Shown here piece by piece: positions 10,388-18,779 of a DNA stretch of 64,000 bases (its first letter is position 1; each line of letters starts with the position of its first letter). The notes beneath the pieces are model-generated. The model saw nothing but the letters and a program-made list of their open reading frames with translations, did no database searches and was not told where the DNA came from. The position numbers were made by a program, and so were the translations under genes. Source of the DNA: Clostridiales bacterium (GTDB taxonomy: Bacteria; Bacillota; Clostridia; Oscillospirales; Acutalibacteraceae); assembly GCA_024690965.1 (NCBI GenBank), contig JAILOG010000011.1, positions 1-64,000 on the forward strand. Reading direction: 5' to 3'.

Positions 10388-11626
10388 GTGCTTAAATTTT
10401 TGCGCTTTTTAAGAGGATATTTATATTTTGTGTGTGAGGGCTCATTCCCTCAAAAAATAATATCCGCCTGTGCGAAAGCAGGCGTTGTGCTATGGGACTT
10501 AAAAGGTGAAAAAGGGAAATTAACAGGCTGCGCGCTTCAAAAGGATATGGAATTTTTGATATCCGCCGCGTCAAACGCGGGGTGCGATATAAATATAGTT
10601 TATGTTAGAGGCGCGCCGAAGTTCATAGAGAAAAACAAAAAGAGAATGGGTCTTGCGATTGGATTGGCTTTGTTTTTGATAATAATAAATGCGCTGTCTA
10701 TGTTTATATGGAACATAGATATTAACTGCTCCAACGATATTTGCATTTCGGACACCATGCAGAAAATAGAGTCTTTGGGAATACACAAAGGGCTTTTAAA
10801 GTTTTGCATAGATCAAAATGAGAAAAACAGGGAGATAATGCGTAACTTAAACGATACAGCTTGGGTATCGGTAAATGTAGACGGCGTTAATTTAGAGATT
10901 GAGATAAGCAAACAGGAGAAAAAGCCTCAAATATTGGAAACAGAAACAAAATCCAACATAAAAGCTACTTGCAGCGGTCAAATAACGGAGATCAACACAA
11001 AATCGGGCACAAAAGAGTGCAAAGTAGGAGACGCGGTCATAAAAGGGCAAGTGCTTATAAGCGGCATATGCGAGGATATTCTCGGCGGGCTTCACATTTG
11101 CCACGCAGAGGGCGAGGTTATAGCCGACACACAGTATACGGTTGATATATCGGTTCCGTATAACATAAAAAGAACAGTGTTATCAAAAGAATATTACGAG
11201 AAAAATGATGTGGAGATTTTGGGTGTAAAAATTCCCGTGTATTTTTATTATCCGGAAGAGAAAGATTTTATTACCGCGCAAAGTAACCGCGTATATTGCT
11301 TTAACGATACAAAGATACCCGTTATTCTCAAAAATACACGGCTTTACCCGGCGAAAGAGGAGTGTTTAACGATCTCAGAAGAACAGGCAAATCAAACGGC
11401 AAATATGCTTTTGCAGCTTAAAAAGCTGTTTTGTTTCAGTGATAAAGAGATAAAAGATGTAAAGCTCAAATACACAAAAAACGAAAAAAAACTTAATTTG
11501 TGTGCAGAAATCAGTTGCAGTGAAGATATCGGCGAACAGCACGAGCTTCTGCTCGATGAAAACTTAAGGCTCAGCCCGGACGATCCGAATAAAGAATCTC
11601 AACAAAACAATACCGACAGCGGCTAA
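10388..11626 (+). CDS. yqfD: Sporulation protein YqfD
   Basis: This 412-residue protein is homologous to YqfD of the sporulation gene set, a membrane protein made in the mother cell. It starts at GTG 10388. A single clear membrane segment follows residue 75 (MGLAIGLALFLIIINALSMFIW), and a large, mainly beta extracytoplasmic or forespore-facing part follows. The C-terminal 25 residues are polar. The coding end overlaps the convergent radical SAM gene by 4 bases, inside a terminator-like hairpin. Confidence 0.88.
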   Translation: MLKFLRFLRGYLYFVCEGSFPQKIISACAKAGVVLWDLKGEKGKLTGCALQKDMEFLISAASNAGCDINIVYVRGAPKFIEKNKKRMGLAIGLALFLIIINALSMFIWNIDINCSNDICISDTMQKIESLGIHKGLLKFCIDQNEKNREIMRNLNDTAWVSVNVDGVNLEIEISKQEKKPQILETETKSNIKATCSGQITEINTKSGTKECKVGDAVIKGQVLISGICEDILGGLHICHAEGEVIADTQYTVDISVPYNIKRTVLSKEYYEKNDVEILGVKIPVYFYYPEEKDFITAQSNRVYCFNDTKIPVILKNTRLYPAKEECLTISEEQANQTANMLLQLKKLFCFSDKEIKDVKLKYTKNEKKLNLCAEISCSEDIGEQHELLLDENLRLSPDDPNKESQQNNTDSG

Positions 11627-11639
11627 TTGCTGTCGGTAT
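11610..11639. terminator. Hairpin spanning the overlapping ends of yqfD and the radical SAM gene
   Basis: A perfect 11-bp stem, ATACCGACAGC / GCTGTCGGTAT, has an 8-base loop that contains both stop codons. The minus-strand transcript runs into a U-rich stretch (TTGTTTTGTT), so it is a better terminator for the minus gene than for yqfD. Confidence 0.65.
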
Positions 11640-12513
11640 CAAATTTTGGGGTATATGAAGCTTTCGCAGAGTCGCTGTCCTGAACAAATCCGTCAAGCGA
11701 GCTTTCAAAAAGCCTGTTTAAAACTTTTTTGTATTCATGCTTTGTAAGGCGGCGGTTTATTTCGGGATATTCTTGTGCGTCGCCCGCGGGGTAATATTGG
11801 TGCATAAGGCTGAATAGTATTTTATTGCCGTATTCACGGTCAAGATAATCAATAATTTTTATGCTTTCGTCAATGTTTGAAGGCAATACAAGATGGCGCA
11901 CAATAACGCCCTTTCGCAACATTCCGTCCCTGCCGAAAACGGGTGTTCCCGTCTGTTTGAGCATTTCTTTAAGCGCCGCCTTGACCATCTCCGGATAGTC
12001 GGGCGCTTTGCTGTATCTTTTCGCCGTATCGGAGCATAAATATTTAAAATCGGTGAGGTATATGTCTATGAGACCGTCAAGCCTTTTCAGCGTTTCAACA
12101 GATTCATATCCGCCACAGTTGTATACAACGGGAACAGAAGGCCTATATTTTGTAAGCGCCTCAACTATGGCGTATGTACAATGAGTGGGCGTTACTAAAT
12201 TGATGTTGTGAACGCCCATAGCTTCAAGATCTTTTATTTTTATTATCAATTCGTCAACAGTGTAGACTTTTCCCTTTGGCGCGCGGCTGATGATGCTGTT
12301 TTGGCAATATACGCATTTAAGATTACACCCACCGAAAAAAACGGTGCCGCTGCCGCTTTTGCCGCTTATGCAGGGTTCTTCCCAAAAGTGCGGCGCAGCC
12401 CTGTTTATAACAGGCAACAAACCTGCTTTGCAATACCCTGTTGAGGTGTAAAAGGTTCTTCGTGCATTGCAGCTTCTGGGGCAGTCATTGCATATATACA
12501 AAAAATCAGCCAT
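11623..12513 (-). CDS. Radical SAM protein, COG1313 (PflA-like)
   Basis: This 296-residue radical SAM enzyme resembles uncharacterised COG1313 proteins, often named pyruvate formate-lyase activating enzyme-like. The cluster-binding motif is CNLKCVYC near residue 65. An extra N-terminal Cys-rich segment (CNDCPRSCNARR...GYC) is typical of this group. GGGAG lies 9 bases before the ATG. No pyruvate formate-lyase or other glycyl radical enzyme is next to it, so the substrate is unknown. A small Cys-rich protein gene lies upstream on the same strand, 47 bases away. Confidence 0.85.
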   Translation of the reverse strand: MADFLYICNDCPRSCNARRTFYTSTGYCKAGLLPVINRAAPHFWEEPCISGKSGSGTVFFGGCNLKCVYCQNSIISRAPKGKVYTVDELIIKIKDLEAMGVHNINLVTPTHCTYAIVEALTKYRPSVPVVYNCGGYESVETLKRLDGLIDIYLTDFKYLCSDTAKRYSKAPDYPEMVKAALKEMLKQTGTPVFGRDGMLRKGVIVRHLVLPSNIDESIKIIDYLDREYGNKILFSLMHQYYPAGDAQEYPEINRRLTKHEYKKVLNRLFESSLDGFVQDSDSAKASYTPKFDTDSN

Positions 12514-12560
12514 ACAAAAGCTCTCCCGCTTGAAATAAATGTGAAGTTATGATACTATAA

Positions 12561-12773
12561 TCACAATGCGAAATCGTCGCTGTCAAATTTTGGCATTTGC
12601 GGCACGGCGTCAGGCACTCGCATAAGCGGGTCATATATAAATTTAGAGCATTTATCGTTTTTTATTGAATTGTTAAGCATACATATGAACACACTGCCGT
12701 CGTCTACGCGGCAATTGTAGCAATATTCGCAGCGGGGCTGCATATTTTTATTAAAATATTTAGGAAATTTCAT
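12561..12773 (-). CDS. Small cysteine-rich conserved hypothetical protein
   Basis: This 70-residue protein has four cysteines arranged CEYCYNC...C...C and then the segment CSKFIYDPLMRVPDAVP. I recognise this as a common Oscillospirales small protein with a CxYC...C...C-x-x-[FY]-x-YDP-x-x-RxP pattern, probably metal-binding, with no known function. GGGAGG is 10 bases before the ATG. It is divergent from pgeF and probably co-transcribed with the radical SAM gene downstream. Confidence 0.75.
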   Translation of the reverse strand: MKFPKYFNKNMQPRCEYCYNCRVDDGSVFICMLNNSIKNDKCSKFIYDPLMRVPDAVPQMPKFDSDDFAL

Positions 12774-12842
12774 TACACATAGTCCTCCCTTCAGCTAAAA
12801 CAATTATATCAAACAGTATAATTTAAATCAAGGAGTTTTACG

Positions 12843-13682
12843 ATGATTTTTGAAAGCAAAAATATGAATTTGCACATAAATAACGCGGTGCCGTTTTTAA
12901 CATTCAAAAGCCTTGAAAAAATTGATTTTATAAATCACGCCTTTTCTACCAAATTGGGTGGGATAAGCAGAGGAGAATATTTCTCGATGAATTTAAGCTT
13001 CGGCAGGGGCGACAGCGATGAGACTGTAATTGAGAATTATAAGATGTTTTCTTCGGCGACTGGTTTTGATTTTAAAAGCCTTGTGTCGTCAAACCAGGAC
13101 CATAAAACAAATGTGCGCGTTGTAACAAAAGAAAACTTGGGCGTTGGAATTTATAAACCGCAGGATATGGAATCTGTTGACGCGTTGATCACAAACGACC
13201 CCGATGTTACGCTTGTTACTCATTATGCGGACTGCACACCCGTATTTCTTGTTGATACAAATAACAAATGCATAGGGCTTGTACATTCGGGCTGGAGAGG
13301 AACAGTGAAAAAAATTGCCGCGTTAACCGTTAAAAGAATGGGCGAGGTATTCAAAACAGACCCAAAAGACATTGTTGCCTCAATAGGACCGACTATTTCA
13401 AAATGCTGTTTTGAGGTGGATAAGCCTGTTGCCGATGAATTTCAAAGTATGTCGGGGCTTGACAGCGCACGTTTTGTTTTTGACGACAAAAACGGCAAAT
13501 ACCACATAGATTTGCTTGAGTGCAACAAACAGATACTTGAGCAAGCAGGCGTATTAACGCAAAACATAGAACTCAGCGATTTGTGTACGGTCTGCTGTAA
13601 AGATCTGCTTTTTTCTCACAGAGCAACAAAAGGAAAAAGAGGAGGAATGGCAGCCATGATGGCTGTTAAAAAAGATGCTTAA
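12843..13682 (+). CDS. pgeF: Laccase-domain protein PgeF/YfiH (purine nucleoside phosphorylase family)
   Basis: This 279-residue protein belongs to the multicopper polyphenol oxidase/YfiH family. Members act on adenosine, inosine and S-methyl-5'-thioadenosine, and in E. coli PgeF edits wrongly incorporated L-serine from peptidoglycan precursors. The conserved metal-binding motifs are SSNQDH (His near 87), HYADCTPVFL and LVHSGWRG, with CTVCCKDLLFSHR near the C-terminus. AAGGAG precedes the ATG. It overlaps the next gene by 8 bases. The exact substrate cannot be read from sequence. Confidence 0.9.
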   Translation: MIFESKNMNLHINNAVPFLTFKSLEKIDFINHAFSTKLGGISRGEYFSMNLSFGRGDSDETVIENYKMFSSATGFDFKSLVSSNQDHKTNVRVVTKENLGVGIYKPQDMESVDALITNDPDVTLVTHYADCTPVFLVDTNNKCIGLVHSGWRGTVKKIAALTVKRMGEVFKTDPKDIVASIGPTISKCCFEVDKPVADEFQSMSGLDSARFVFDDKNGKYHIDLLECNKQILEQAGVLTQNIELSDLCTVCCKDLLFSHRATKGKRGGMAAMMAVKKDA

Positions 13683-14463
13683 AAGAACAGTAGCCTTTGT
13701 TACCGCCGTATTATTTGTTGTAAGCTTTATTACTGTCGCTTACGCGAAGAAAAACATTGATCCGCATCTTGAAATTAATGACTCCCAACTTGTTTTTTCT
13801 CTTGAGGGAAAATCGGAGCATATCTACATAATAAGAATAGTGCTAAAATTTGATTCGTCGGCAGGGCTCGGAAAGATCTCTTCGTACGACGGTGGTATTA
13901 TAAAGTACAATTGCAAAAACAATCAAGCCGTCATACTGTATTTTGACCGCGGCGGCAAAAGCTTAAACGGTAAAAAAGATTATGTAACGATTGATCTGAC
14001 AAACGGCTCATACGGAAGTTTTTATGTAAGTAAATGTGAAATTGTCGAAAAAGAGCAAAGTATAACAACTTTGGCATGCAGCGACAAAGTCACCGTAAAC
14101 AAAAAAGCGCCCGTGCAATCGGGCTATAGTAAAAAGCTTAGGCAAAGCGGCGGGGAAGACGCACAGTTAGATGTAACGAAAGAAGGCTCTTTGCCTCAGC
14201 TTGACTTGCCTTTATATGAAGATACGGACACTGCCGCAACTGAAGTGATATCAAGCACAGAACCCGAATCCGATAATAACCGAAGTGATAACACGCCTTT
14301 TATACTTGTTTGCGGAATGATTGTAATTATTATGCTGATTTTTATAACCAACCATGCATACAAACAGGGAAGAAAATCCGCGATGAAAAACAATATGGAT
14401 AAATATGCGGAAATGTACGGATCGGGGGAAACAGAAGAGCAAACCGGGTGTTCAGAAGAATAG
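13675..14463 (+). CDS. Membrane-anchored surface protein, weakly cohesin-like
   Basis: I see a signal peptide (residues 1-24, ending TVAYA), a roughly 110-residue beta-rich domain (LEINDSQLVFSLEG through FYVSKCEIV), an acidic Ser/Thr/Glu linker, a membrane segment (about 202-221) and a basic cytosolic tail. The order KFDSSAGLGKI...GGIIKYN...VILYFDRGGKSL...VTIDL is reminiscent of cohesins (YDxSxLxF...GxII...N...I...YxDxxG...xTIxF), but the first strand and the PGD motif are missing. It starts within pgeF. Given five dockerin proteins in this window, a dockerin receptor is conceivable. The function is unproven. Confidence 0.65.
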   Translation: MLKRTVAFVTAVLFVVSFITVAYAKKNIDPHLEINDSQLVFSLEGKSEHIYIIRIVLKFDSSAGLGKISSYDGGIIKYNCKNNQAVILYFDRGGKSLNGKKDYVTIDLTNGSYGSFYVSKCEIVEKEQSITTLACSDKVTVNKKAPVQSGYSKKLRQSGGEDAQLDVTKEGSLPQLDLPLYEDTDTAATEVISSTEPESDNNRSDNTPFILVCGMIVIIMLIFITNHAYKQGRKSAMKNNMDKYAEMYGSGETEEQTGCSEE

Positions 14464-14480
14464 TCGTTAATAAAAAATAT

Positions 14481-14506
14481 CGCGCTCAGATAAAGATCTG
14501 AGCGCG
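14481..14506 (-). terminator. Terminator of tRNA-Arg
   Basis: The 11-bp stem CGCGCTCAGAT / ATCTGAGCGCG has a 4-base loop. On the minus strand it is followed by ATATTTTTTATT, so it ends the tRNA-Arg transcript. Confidence 0.85.
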
Positions 14507-14529
14507 AACCCTGTGCGGCGACTTGCCGC

Positions 14530-14606
14530 TGGCGCGCTGCAAGGGACTCGAACCCCTGACCTACTGGTTCGTAGCCAGTCACTCTATCCAGCTGAGCTAG
14601 CAGCGC
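14530..14606 (-). tRNA. tRNA-Arg (anticodon ACG)
   Basis: This is a 77-base cloverleaf with genome-encoded CCA. The acceptor is GCGCTGC/GCAGCGC, the D arm contains AGCTCAGCTGGATAGAG, the anticodon stem ACTGG/CCAGT encloses loop CTACGAA with anticodon ACG, and the T arm is GGGGTTCGAACCCC. A34 would be read as inosine after TadA editing. Confidence 0.96.
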
Positions 14607-14799
14607 ATTACAACCATCGGTTGCTGGAGTATGATATCACAGTTGCGTTTAAAAATCAAGTTTTTTTAAATAAAATTTAAAAATCTTGTAACAGCAAAAC
14701 CTTCACACAGCAAAAAGCAACGAAAAAACAAGCAAAATAACGTTAAAATATACAAAAATAAATTTTATTAAAGCCTAAAAAACACAATAGATGAAAATA

Positions 14800-14828
14800 T
14801 TTACAAATTTTTATTATTCTATTGTAAT
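14800..14828 (+). promoter_or_regulatory. Promoter of gap
   Basis: TTTACA at 14800-14805 and TGTAAT at 14823-14828 are 17 bases apart. They lie about 75 bases upstream of the gap start, leaving an AT-rich leader. Confidence 0.5.
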
Positions 14829-14902
14829 ATCAAAAATAATATATTAAAATAATAAAGATGTGTTAACAAAAAGATATTAACACAATTTAGGAGGTAATAA
14901 TT

Positions 14903-15973
14903 ATGTCAGTTAAAGTTGCTATTAACGGTTTTGGCCGTATCGGACGTCTTGCGTTCAGACAAATGTTCGGCGCAGAAGGTTACGAAATTGTTGCAATCAA
15001 CGATCTTACTAAGCCGGAGATGCTTGCTCATCTTCTTAAATATGATACAGCTCAGGGCGGATATTGCGGAAGAATAGGCGAAAAGCTTCACACGGTAGAT
15101 GTTAAGCCCGCACAATATGCAGAAGACGGAAAAACCGTTACCGTTCCCGGTGCTATCATCGTAGACGGCAAAGAAATCACAATATATGCTAAACCAAACG
15201 CAGCAGAGCTTCCTTGGGGAGAGCTCGGTGTTGACGTAGTTCTTGAGTGCACAGGATTCTATTGCTCAAAGGACAAGAGCATGGCTCACATCAACGCAGG
15301 CGCAAAAAAGGTTGTTATTTCCGCACCCGCCGGCAATGACCTTAAAACTATCGTTTTCAGCGTAAACGAGAACACTCTTACAAAGGATGACGCTATTATT
15401 TCTGCGGCTTCCTGCACAACTAACTGCCTGGCTCCCATGGCAAAAGCGCTTAACGATTTCGCTCCCATTCAAAGCGGTATTATGTCAACAATCCACGCTT
15501 ACACAGGCGATCAGATGATCCTTGACGGTCCCCACAGAAAAGGCGACTTAAGACGCGCGAGAGCAGGCGCTGCAAATATCGTTCCTAACTCCACAGGCGC
15601 GGCAAAAGCTATAGGTCTTGTTATTCCCGAGCTTAACGGCAAGCTTATCGGTTCCGCACAGCGTGTTCCCGTAACAACAGGCTCAACAACTATCCTTACA
15701 GCTGTTGTTAAAGGCAACAACGTTACAAAAGAGGGTATCAACGCGGCTATGAAGGCAGCGGCAGGCGAATCCTTCGGTTACAATGAGGACCCGATCGTTT
15801 CATCAGACGTTATAGGTATGAGATACGGCTCTTTGTTTGACGCCACACAAACAATGGTTTCACATATTGCAGACGACCTTTATGAAGTTCAGGTTGTTTC
15901 TTGGTATGACAACGAAAACAGCTACACAAGCCAGATGGTAAGAACCATTAAGTATTTTGCAGAATTAGGTTAA
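14903..15973 (+). CDS. gap: Glyceraldehyde-3-phosphate dehydrogenase
   Basis: This glycolytic enzyme oxidises glyceraldehyde-3-phosphate to 1,3-bisphosphoglycerate with NAD and phosphate. The N-terminal Rossmann motif is [14 protein letters not shown], and the catalytic Cys171 is in SAASCTTNC. At 356 residues it is about 20 longer than typical. The extra length is near residues 55-75 (the region with [14 protein letters not shown]), as in other clostridial forms. AGGAGG is 9 bases before the ATG. It is monocistronic, between its own promoter and a terminator at 15993. Codon choice is regular, as expected for a highly expressed gene. Confidence 0.97.
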   Translation: MSVKVAINGFGRIGRLAFRQMFGAEGYEIVAINDLTKPEMLAHLLKYDTAQGGYCGRIGEKLHTVDVKPAQYAEDGKTVTVPGAIIVDGKEITIYAKPNAAELPWGELGVDVVLECTGFYCSKDKSMAHINAGAKKVVISAPAGNDLKTIVFSVNENTLTKDDAIISAASCTTNCLAPMAKALNDFAPIQSGIMSTIHAYTGDQMILDGPHRKGDLRRARAGAANIVPNSTGAAKAIGLVIPELNGKLIGSAQRVPVTTGSTTILTAVVKGNNVTKEGINAAMKAAAGESFGYNEDPIVSSDVIGMRYGSLFDATQTMVSHIADDLYEVQVVSWYDNENSYTSQMVRTIKYFAELG

Positions 15974-15992
15974 TTTGTTTTAAAATGAATTG

Positions 15993-16031
15993 CCCACCGT
16001 ATTTGTCGAAAGACTTATACGGTGGGTTTTT
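15993..16031 (+). terminator. Terminator of gap
   Basis: The stem CCCACCGTAT / ATACGGTGGG, with an inner GTC-GAAA-GAC extension, is followed by TTTTT at 16027-16031. Confidence 0.9.
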
Positions 16032-16050
16032 ATATGTCAATATAAATTAG

Positions 16051-16079
16051 CCAAACAAACACAAATGTATTTGTTTGGC
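16051..16079 (-). terminator. Terminator of the phoH-ybeY-era operon
   Basis: The stem GCCAAACAAA / TTTGTTTGGC lies directly downstream of era on the minus strand and is followed there by TAATTTATATT. Confidence 0.7.
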
Positions 16080-16085
16080 ATAAAA

Positions 16086-16988
16086 TTACATAAAATCTTT
16101 ACTGTCAAAGCCAAGAGAGCGAAGCAGTCCCTCGCGGTTTCGCCAATCTTCTTTTACCTTTACCCAAGTTGTCAAATTCACCTTACATTGAAAGAAGTTT
16201 TCCATGTCCTGTCTGGAGTAGCTTCCTATTTTTTTAAGCATTGCCCCGCCTTTGCCTATGATAATTCCCTTGTGAGTGGGCTTTTCGCAGAAAATGGTGG
16301 CGTCTATGTCTATAATATCGCTGTCCTCCCGGGTTTTCATCCTTTCTACGACAACCGCAGTTCCGTGAGGAATTTCTTTATCAAGTAATCTTAACAGCTT
16401 TTCTCTTATCATTTCCGCCGCGAGAATTTTTTCGGGCTGGTCTGTGAGAGCATCGCTTTCAAAAAAGTGTTCGCCCTCAAAAGCAAGCTTTTTAAGCTCG
16501 TCTTTTAATTCGTCTACGGCGTTTCCGTTTTTCGCGGAAACGGGTACAACTGCTTCAAAATCAAATAATTGGGTATAGCTCAATATTTGCTGCATTATAA
16601 CAGTCTTGTCCTGAACAAGATCAATCTTGTTTATTGCAAGAACGGCGGGAATACCCAATGTCTTAAATTTTTCTATCAGATCGCGGTCTGCAGGTGATAC
16701 CGGCTTTCCCGCTTCTGTTACCAACAGGCATGCGTCTACGCCGCTTACGCTTTCGTTGATTGAGCGCACCATATATTTGCCGAGTTCGTTTACGGGCTTT
16801 AAAAGTCCGGGCGTGTCGATAAATACAAGCTGGGTTTCCCCTTCTGTCAATATTCCCATTATTCTTGTGCGGGTAGTTTGCGGCTTAGAAGATACAATAG
16901 CTATTTTTTGACCGAGCATATTATTTAGAATTGAAGATTTTCCTACATTCGGCTTTCCTACTATTGCGATAAATGCGGTTTTTTTCAT
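16086..16988 (-). CDS. era: GTPase Era
   Basis: Era is a ribosome-associated GTPase needed for 16S rRNA 3' end maturation and 30S assembly. The 300 residues are standard length. The motifs are G1 GKPNVGKSS (11-19), G3 DTPGL, G4 NKID, and a C-terminal KH domain with GIIIGKGGAMLKKIG. It is the last gene of the phoH-ybeY-era operon, and all three products act in late 30S maturation and rRNA quality control. The gap to ybeY is 18 bases. Confidence 0.97.
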   Translation of the reverse strand: MKKTAFIAIVGKPNVGKSSILNNMLGQKIAIVSSKPQTTRTRIMGILTEGETQLVFIDTPGLLKPVNELGKYMVRSINESVSGVDACLLVTEAGKPVSPADRDLIEKFKTLGIPAVLAINKIDLVQDKTVIMQQILSYTQLFDFEAVVPVSAKNGNAVDELKDELKKLAFEGEHFFESDALTDQPEKILAAEMIREKLLRLLDKEIPHGTAVVVERMKTREDSDIIDIDATIFCEKPTHKGIIIGKGGAMLKKIGSYSRQDMENFFQCKVNLTTWVKVKEDWRNREGLLRSLGFDSKDFM

Positions 16989-17006
16989 TTGTTTTAGTCC
17001 GTTTCA

Positions 17007-17513
17007 TTAAGTGTCAATGTCAAGAACATAGCTTGAGGACGCAGGAAGTCCCAGCATATCCATAACAAGCTCTTCTTTTTCTCTCATTCTTACCTTTTCA
17101 AGAGGTTCTATATGGTCGTATCCCAGCAAATGAAGCATAGAATGAGCTGTAAGATAAGCAATTTCTCTCGAGAAACCGTGACCGTACATTTCCGCCTGCT
17201 CCACAACCTTTTCCATAGAGATAACAATATCACCCAAAAGCTTTGCGCCCGTTGCGGGGTTTGTGTCATATTCACCGTTTTCTCCCATAGGGAACGACAA
17301 AACATCAGTTTCTTTGTCAATGTTGCGATACTGCTTGTTGTATGTTCTTATTTGTTTGTTGTCCACAAAGGTAACGCTTACCTCTGCGGGTTCTTTGAAA
17401 TCTTCCATTTCCATAACGGCGTTGCAGCATCTTCTTACAAGCATTTTTGTTCCGGTGGGGATCTTCACCGTGCGTTGTTTATCCTGAATTATAACCTTTA
17501 CTTTTGCGCTCAT
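17007..17513 (-). CDS. ybeY: Endoribonuclease YbeY
   Basis: YbeY is a metal-dependent RNase that acts in 16S rRNA 3' processing and ribosome quality control. The zinc-binding motif AHSMLHLLGYDH matches HxxxHLxGYDH. It has 168 residues, typical length. Its ATG overlaps the phoH stop by 4 bases (ATGA), so translation is coupled. It lies directly upstream of era. Confidence 0.96.
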   Translation of the reverse strand: MSAKVKVIIQDKQRTVKIPTGTKMLVRRCCNAVMEMEDFKEPAEVSVTFVDNKQIRTYNKQYRNIDKETDVLSFPMGENGEYDTNPATGAKLLGDIVISMEKVVEQAEMYGHGFSREIAYLTAHSMLHLLGYDHIEPLEKVRMREKEELVMDMLGLPASSSYVLDIDT

Positions 17514-18490
17514 TTTTGTCTGACCTCCTCAATTTTTTCATAAGCTTTTATAATATCCTGAACAAGCTTGTGCCTTACCACATCTTTTTCGGAAAAGCGT
17601 ATTTGAGCGATATCGTTTATATTCTTTAATATATTAAGAACATTTTTAAGCCCCGAGCGTACTCCCGTGGGCAAATCTATCTGAGTTATATCTCCTGTTA
17701 TGACCATTTTCGAGTTAAAGCCCAATCTTGTCAAAAACATCTTCATTTGTTCGTTCGTGGTATTCTGGGCTTCGTCAAGTATTATAAAGCTGTCGTCGAG
17801 CGTTCTGCCGCGCATATACGCAAGCGGCGCAACCTCAATGTTACCGCGCTCAACATAGCGCTGATACGTTTCCGCGCCCAGCATATCAAACAGCGCATCG
17901 TAAAGCGGCCGCAGATAAGGGTCTACCTTGCTTTGAAGATCCCCGGGCAAAAATCCGAGCTTTTCTCCTGCTTCCACAGCGGGTCTGGTTAAAATTATCC
18001 TGTTCACCTGCTTTGCGCGAAACGCCGTTACCGCCATCGCGACCGCGAGATACGTTTTTCCTGTTCCCGCGGGTCCCACGCCGAAAGTTATTGTATTGTT
18101 TTTTATTGCCTGACAATAATCTTTCTGTCCCAATGTTTTCGGTTTAACGGGTTTGCCCTTTGCAGTAATGCAAATACAGTCTCCCGCAAGCTGAGAAAGC
18201 TTTAGCTGGGCGTCCTCGTCCGCGAGAGAAATGCAATATCTCACGTTTTGCTCCGTAAGCTGATTTTGTCCTCCCGAATTTAAAAGGGCAATCAAGCCCT
18301 CTATCGTTTTTTTTGCCTTTGTTACATTTTCCTCTTCGCCCGAGATCTTGATTTGAGAATCTCTGTTGACTATACGAACGGAAAATTCATTTTCGACCAT
18401 TTTTATATTTTCGTCGAAGCTGCCGAACAAGGCTATTATATTTTCTATCCTTTCTATCCCGATAGTTCTTTCCAGAAACGTCACCTTCAA
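17510..18490 (-). CDS. phoH: PhoH-family ATPase
   Basis: This 326-residue cytosolic P-loop NTPase of the PhoH/PhoL family is commonly operonic with ybeY and era and is implied in RNA metabolism. The Walker A GPAGTGKTYLAVAMAV is near residue 140, Walker B is FIILDEAQNTT, and an N-terminal KH-like segment is typical. The first possible start is TTG at 18490, which lacks a visible Shine-Dalgarno. The true start could be a few codons further in, but the conserved N-terminal segment needs most of this length. Confidence 0.95.
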   Translation of the reverse strand: MKVTFLERTIGIERIENIIALFGSFDENIKMVENEFSVRIVNRDSQIKISGEEENVTKAKKTIEGLIALLNSGGQNQLTEQNVRYCISLADEDAQLKLSQLAGDCICITAKGKPVKPKTLGQKDYCQAIKNNTITFGVGPAGTGKTYLAVAMAVTAFRAKQVNRIILTRPAVEAGEKLGFLPGDLQSKVDPYLRPLYDALFDMLGAETYQRYVERGNIEVAPLAYMRGRTLDDSFIILDEAQNTTNEQMKMFLTRLGFNSKMVITGDITQIDLPTGVRSGLKNVLNILKNINDIAQIRFSEKDVVRHKLVQDIIKAYEKIEEVRQK

Positions 18491-18716
18491 TAATTTTTAT
18501 ACTGATTTAACATTTTGCAACGCATATTATAACATATTTTTATTAATTTGTCACTTAATTTTGTATGAAAAATTTCATAATTAAAAATTTTGTTAAAAAT
18601 AGTTAATCAAACGCATACAAATAGTTGTGTATAAAAGCATAATTACCAAACGAACGCGGTTTTAATCATAAGACCAACAAGAAAAAAGGAAATACGGTGA
18701 AAAATTGCAATATCCA

Positions 18717-18746
18717 TTGACATACAGCGTATTATTGAAGTAAAAT
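18717..18746 (+). promoter_or_regulatory. Promoter of the large BspA-like gene
   Basis: TTGACA (18717-18722) and TAAAAT (18741-18746) are 18 bases apart, in the divergent region after phoH. The rest of the stretch 18491-18716 is AT-rich and shows no other feature. Confidence 0.65.
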
Positions 18747-18779
18747 GATTATGGAAATATCTATATGGGAGGTATCATT

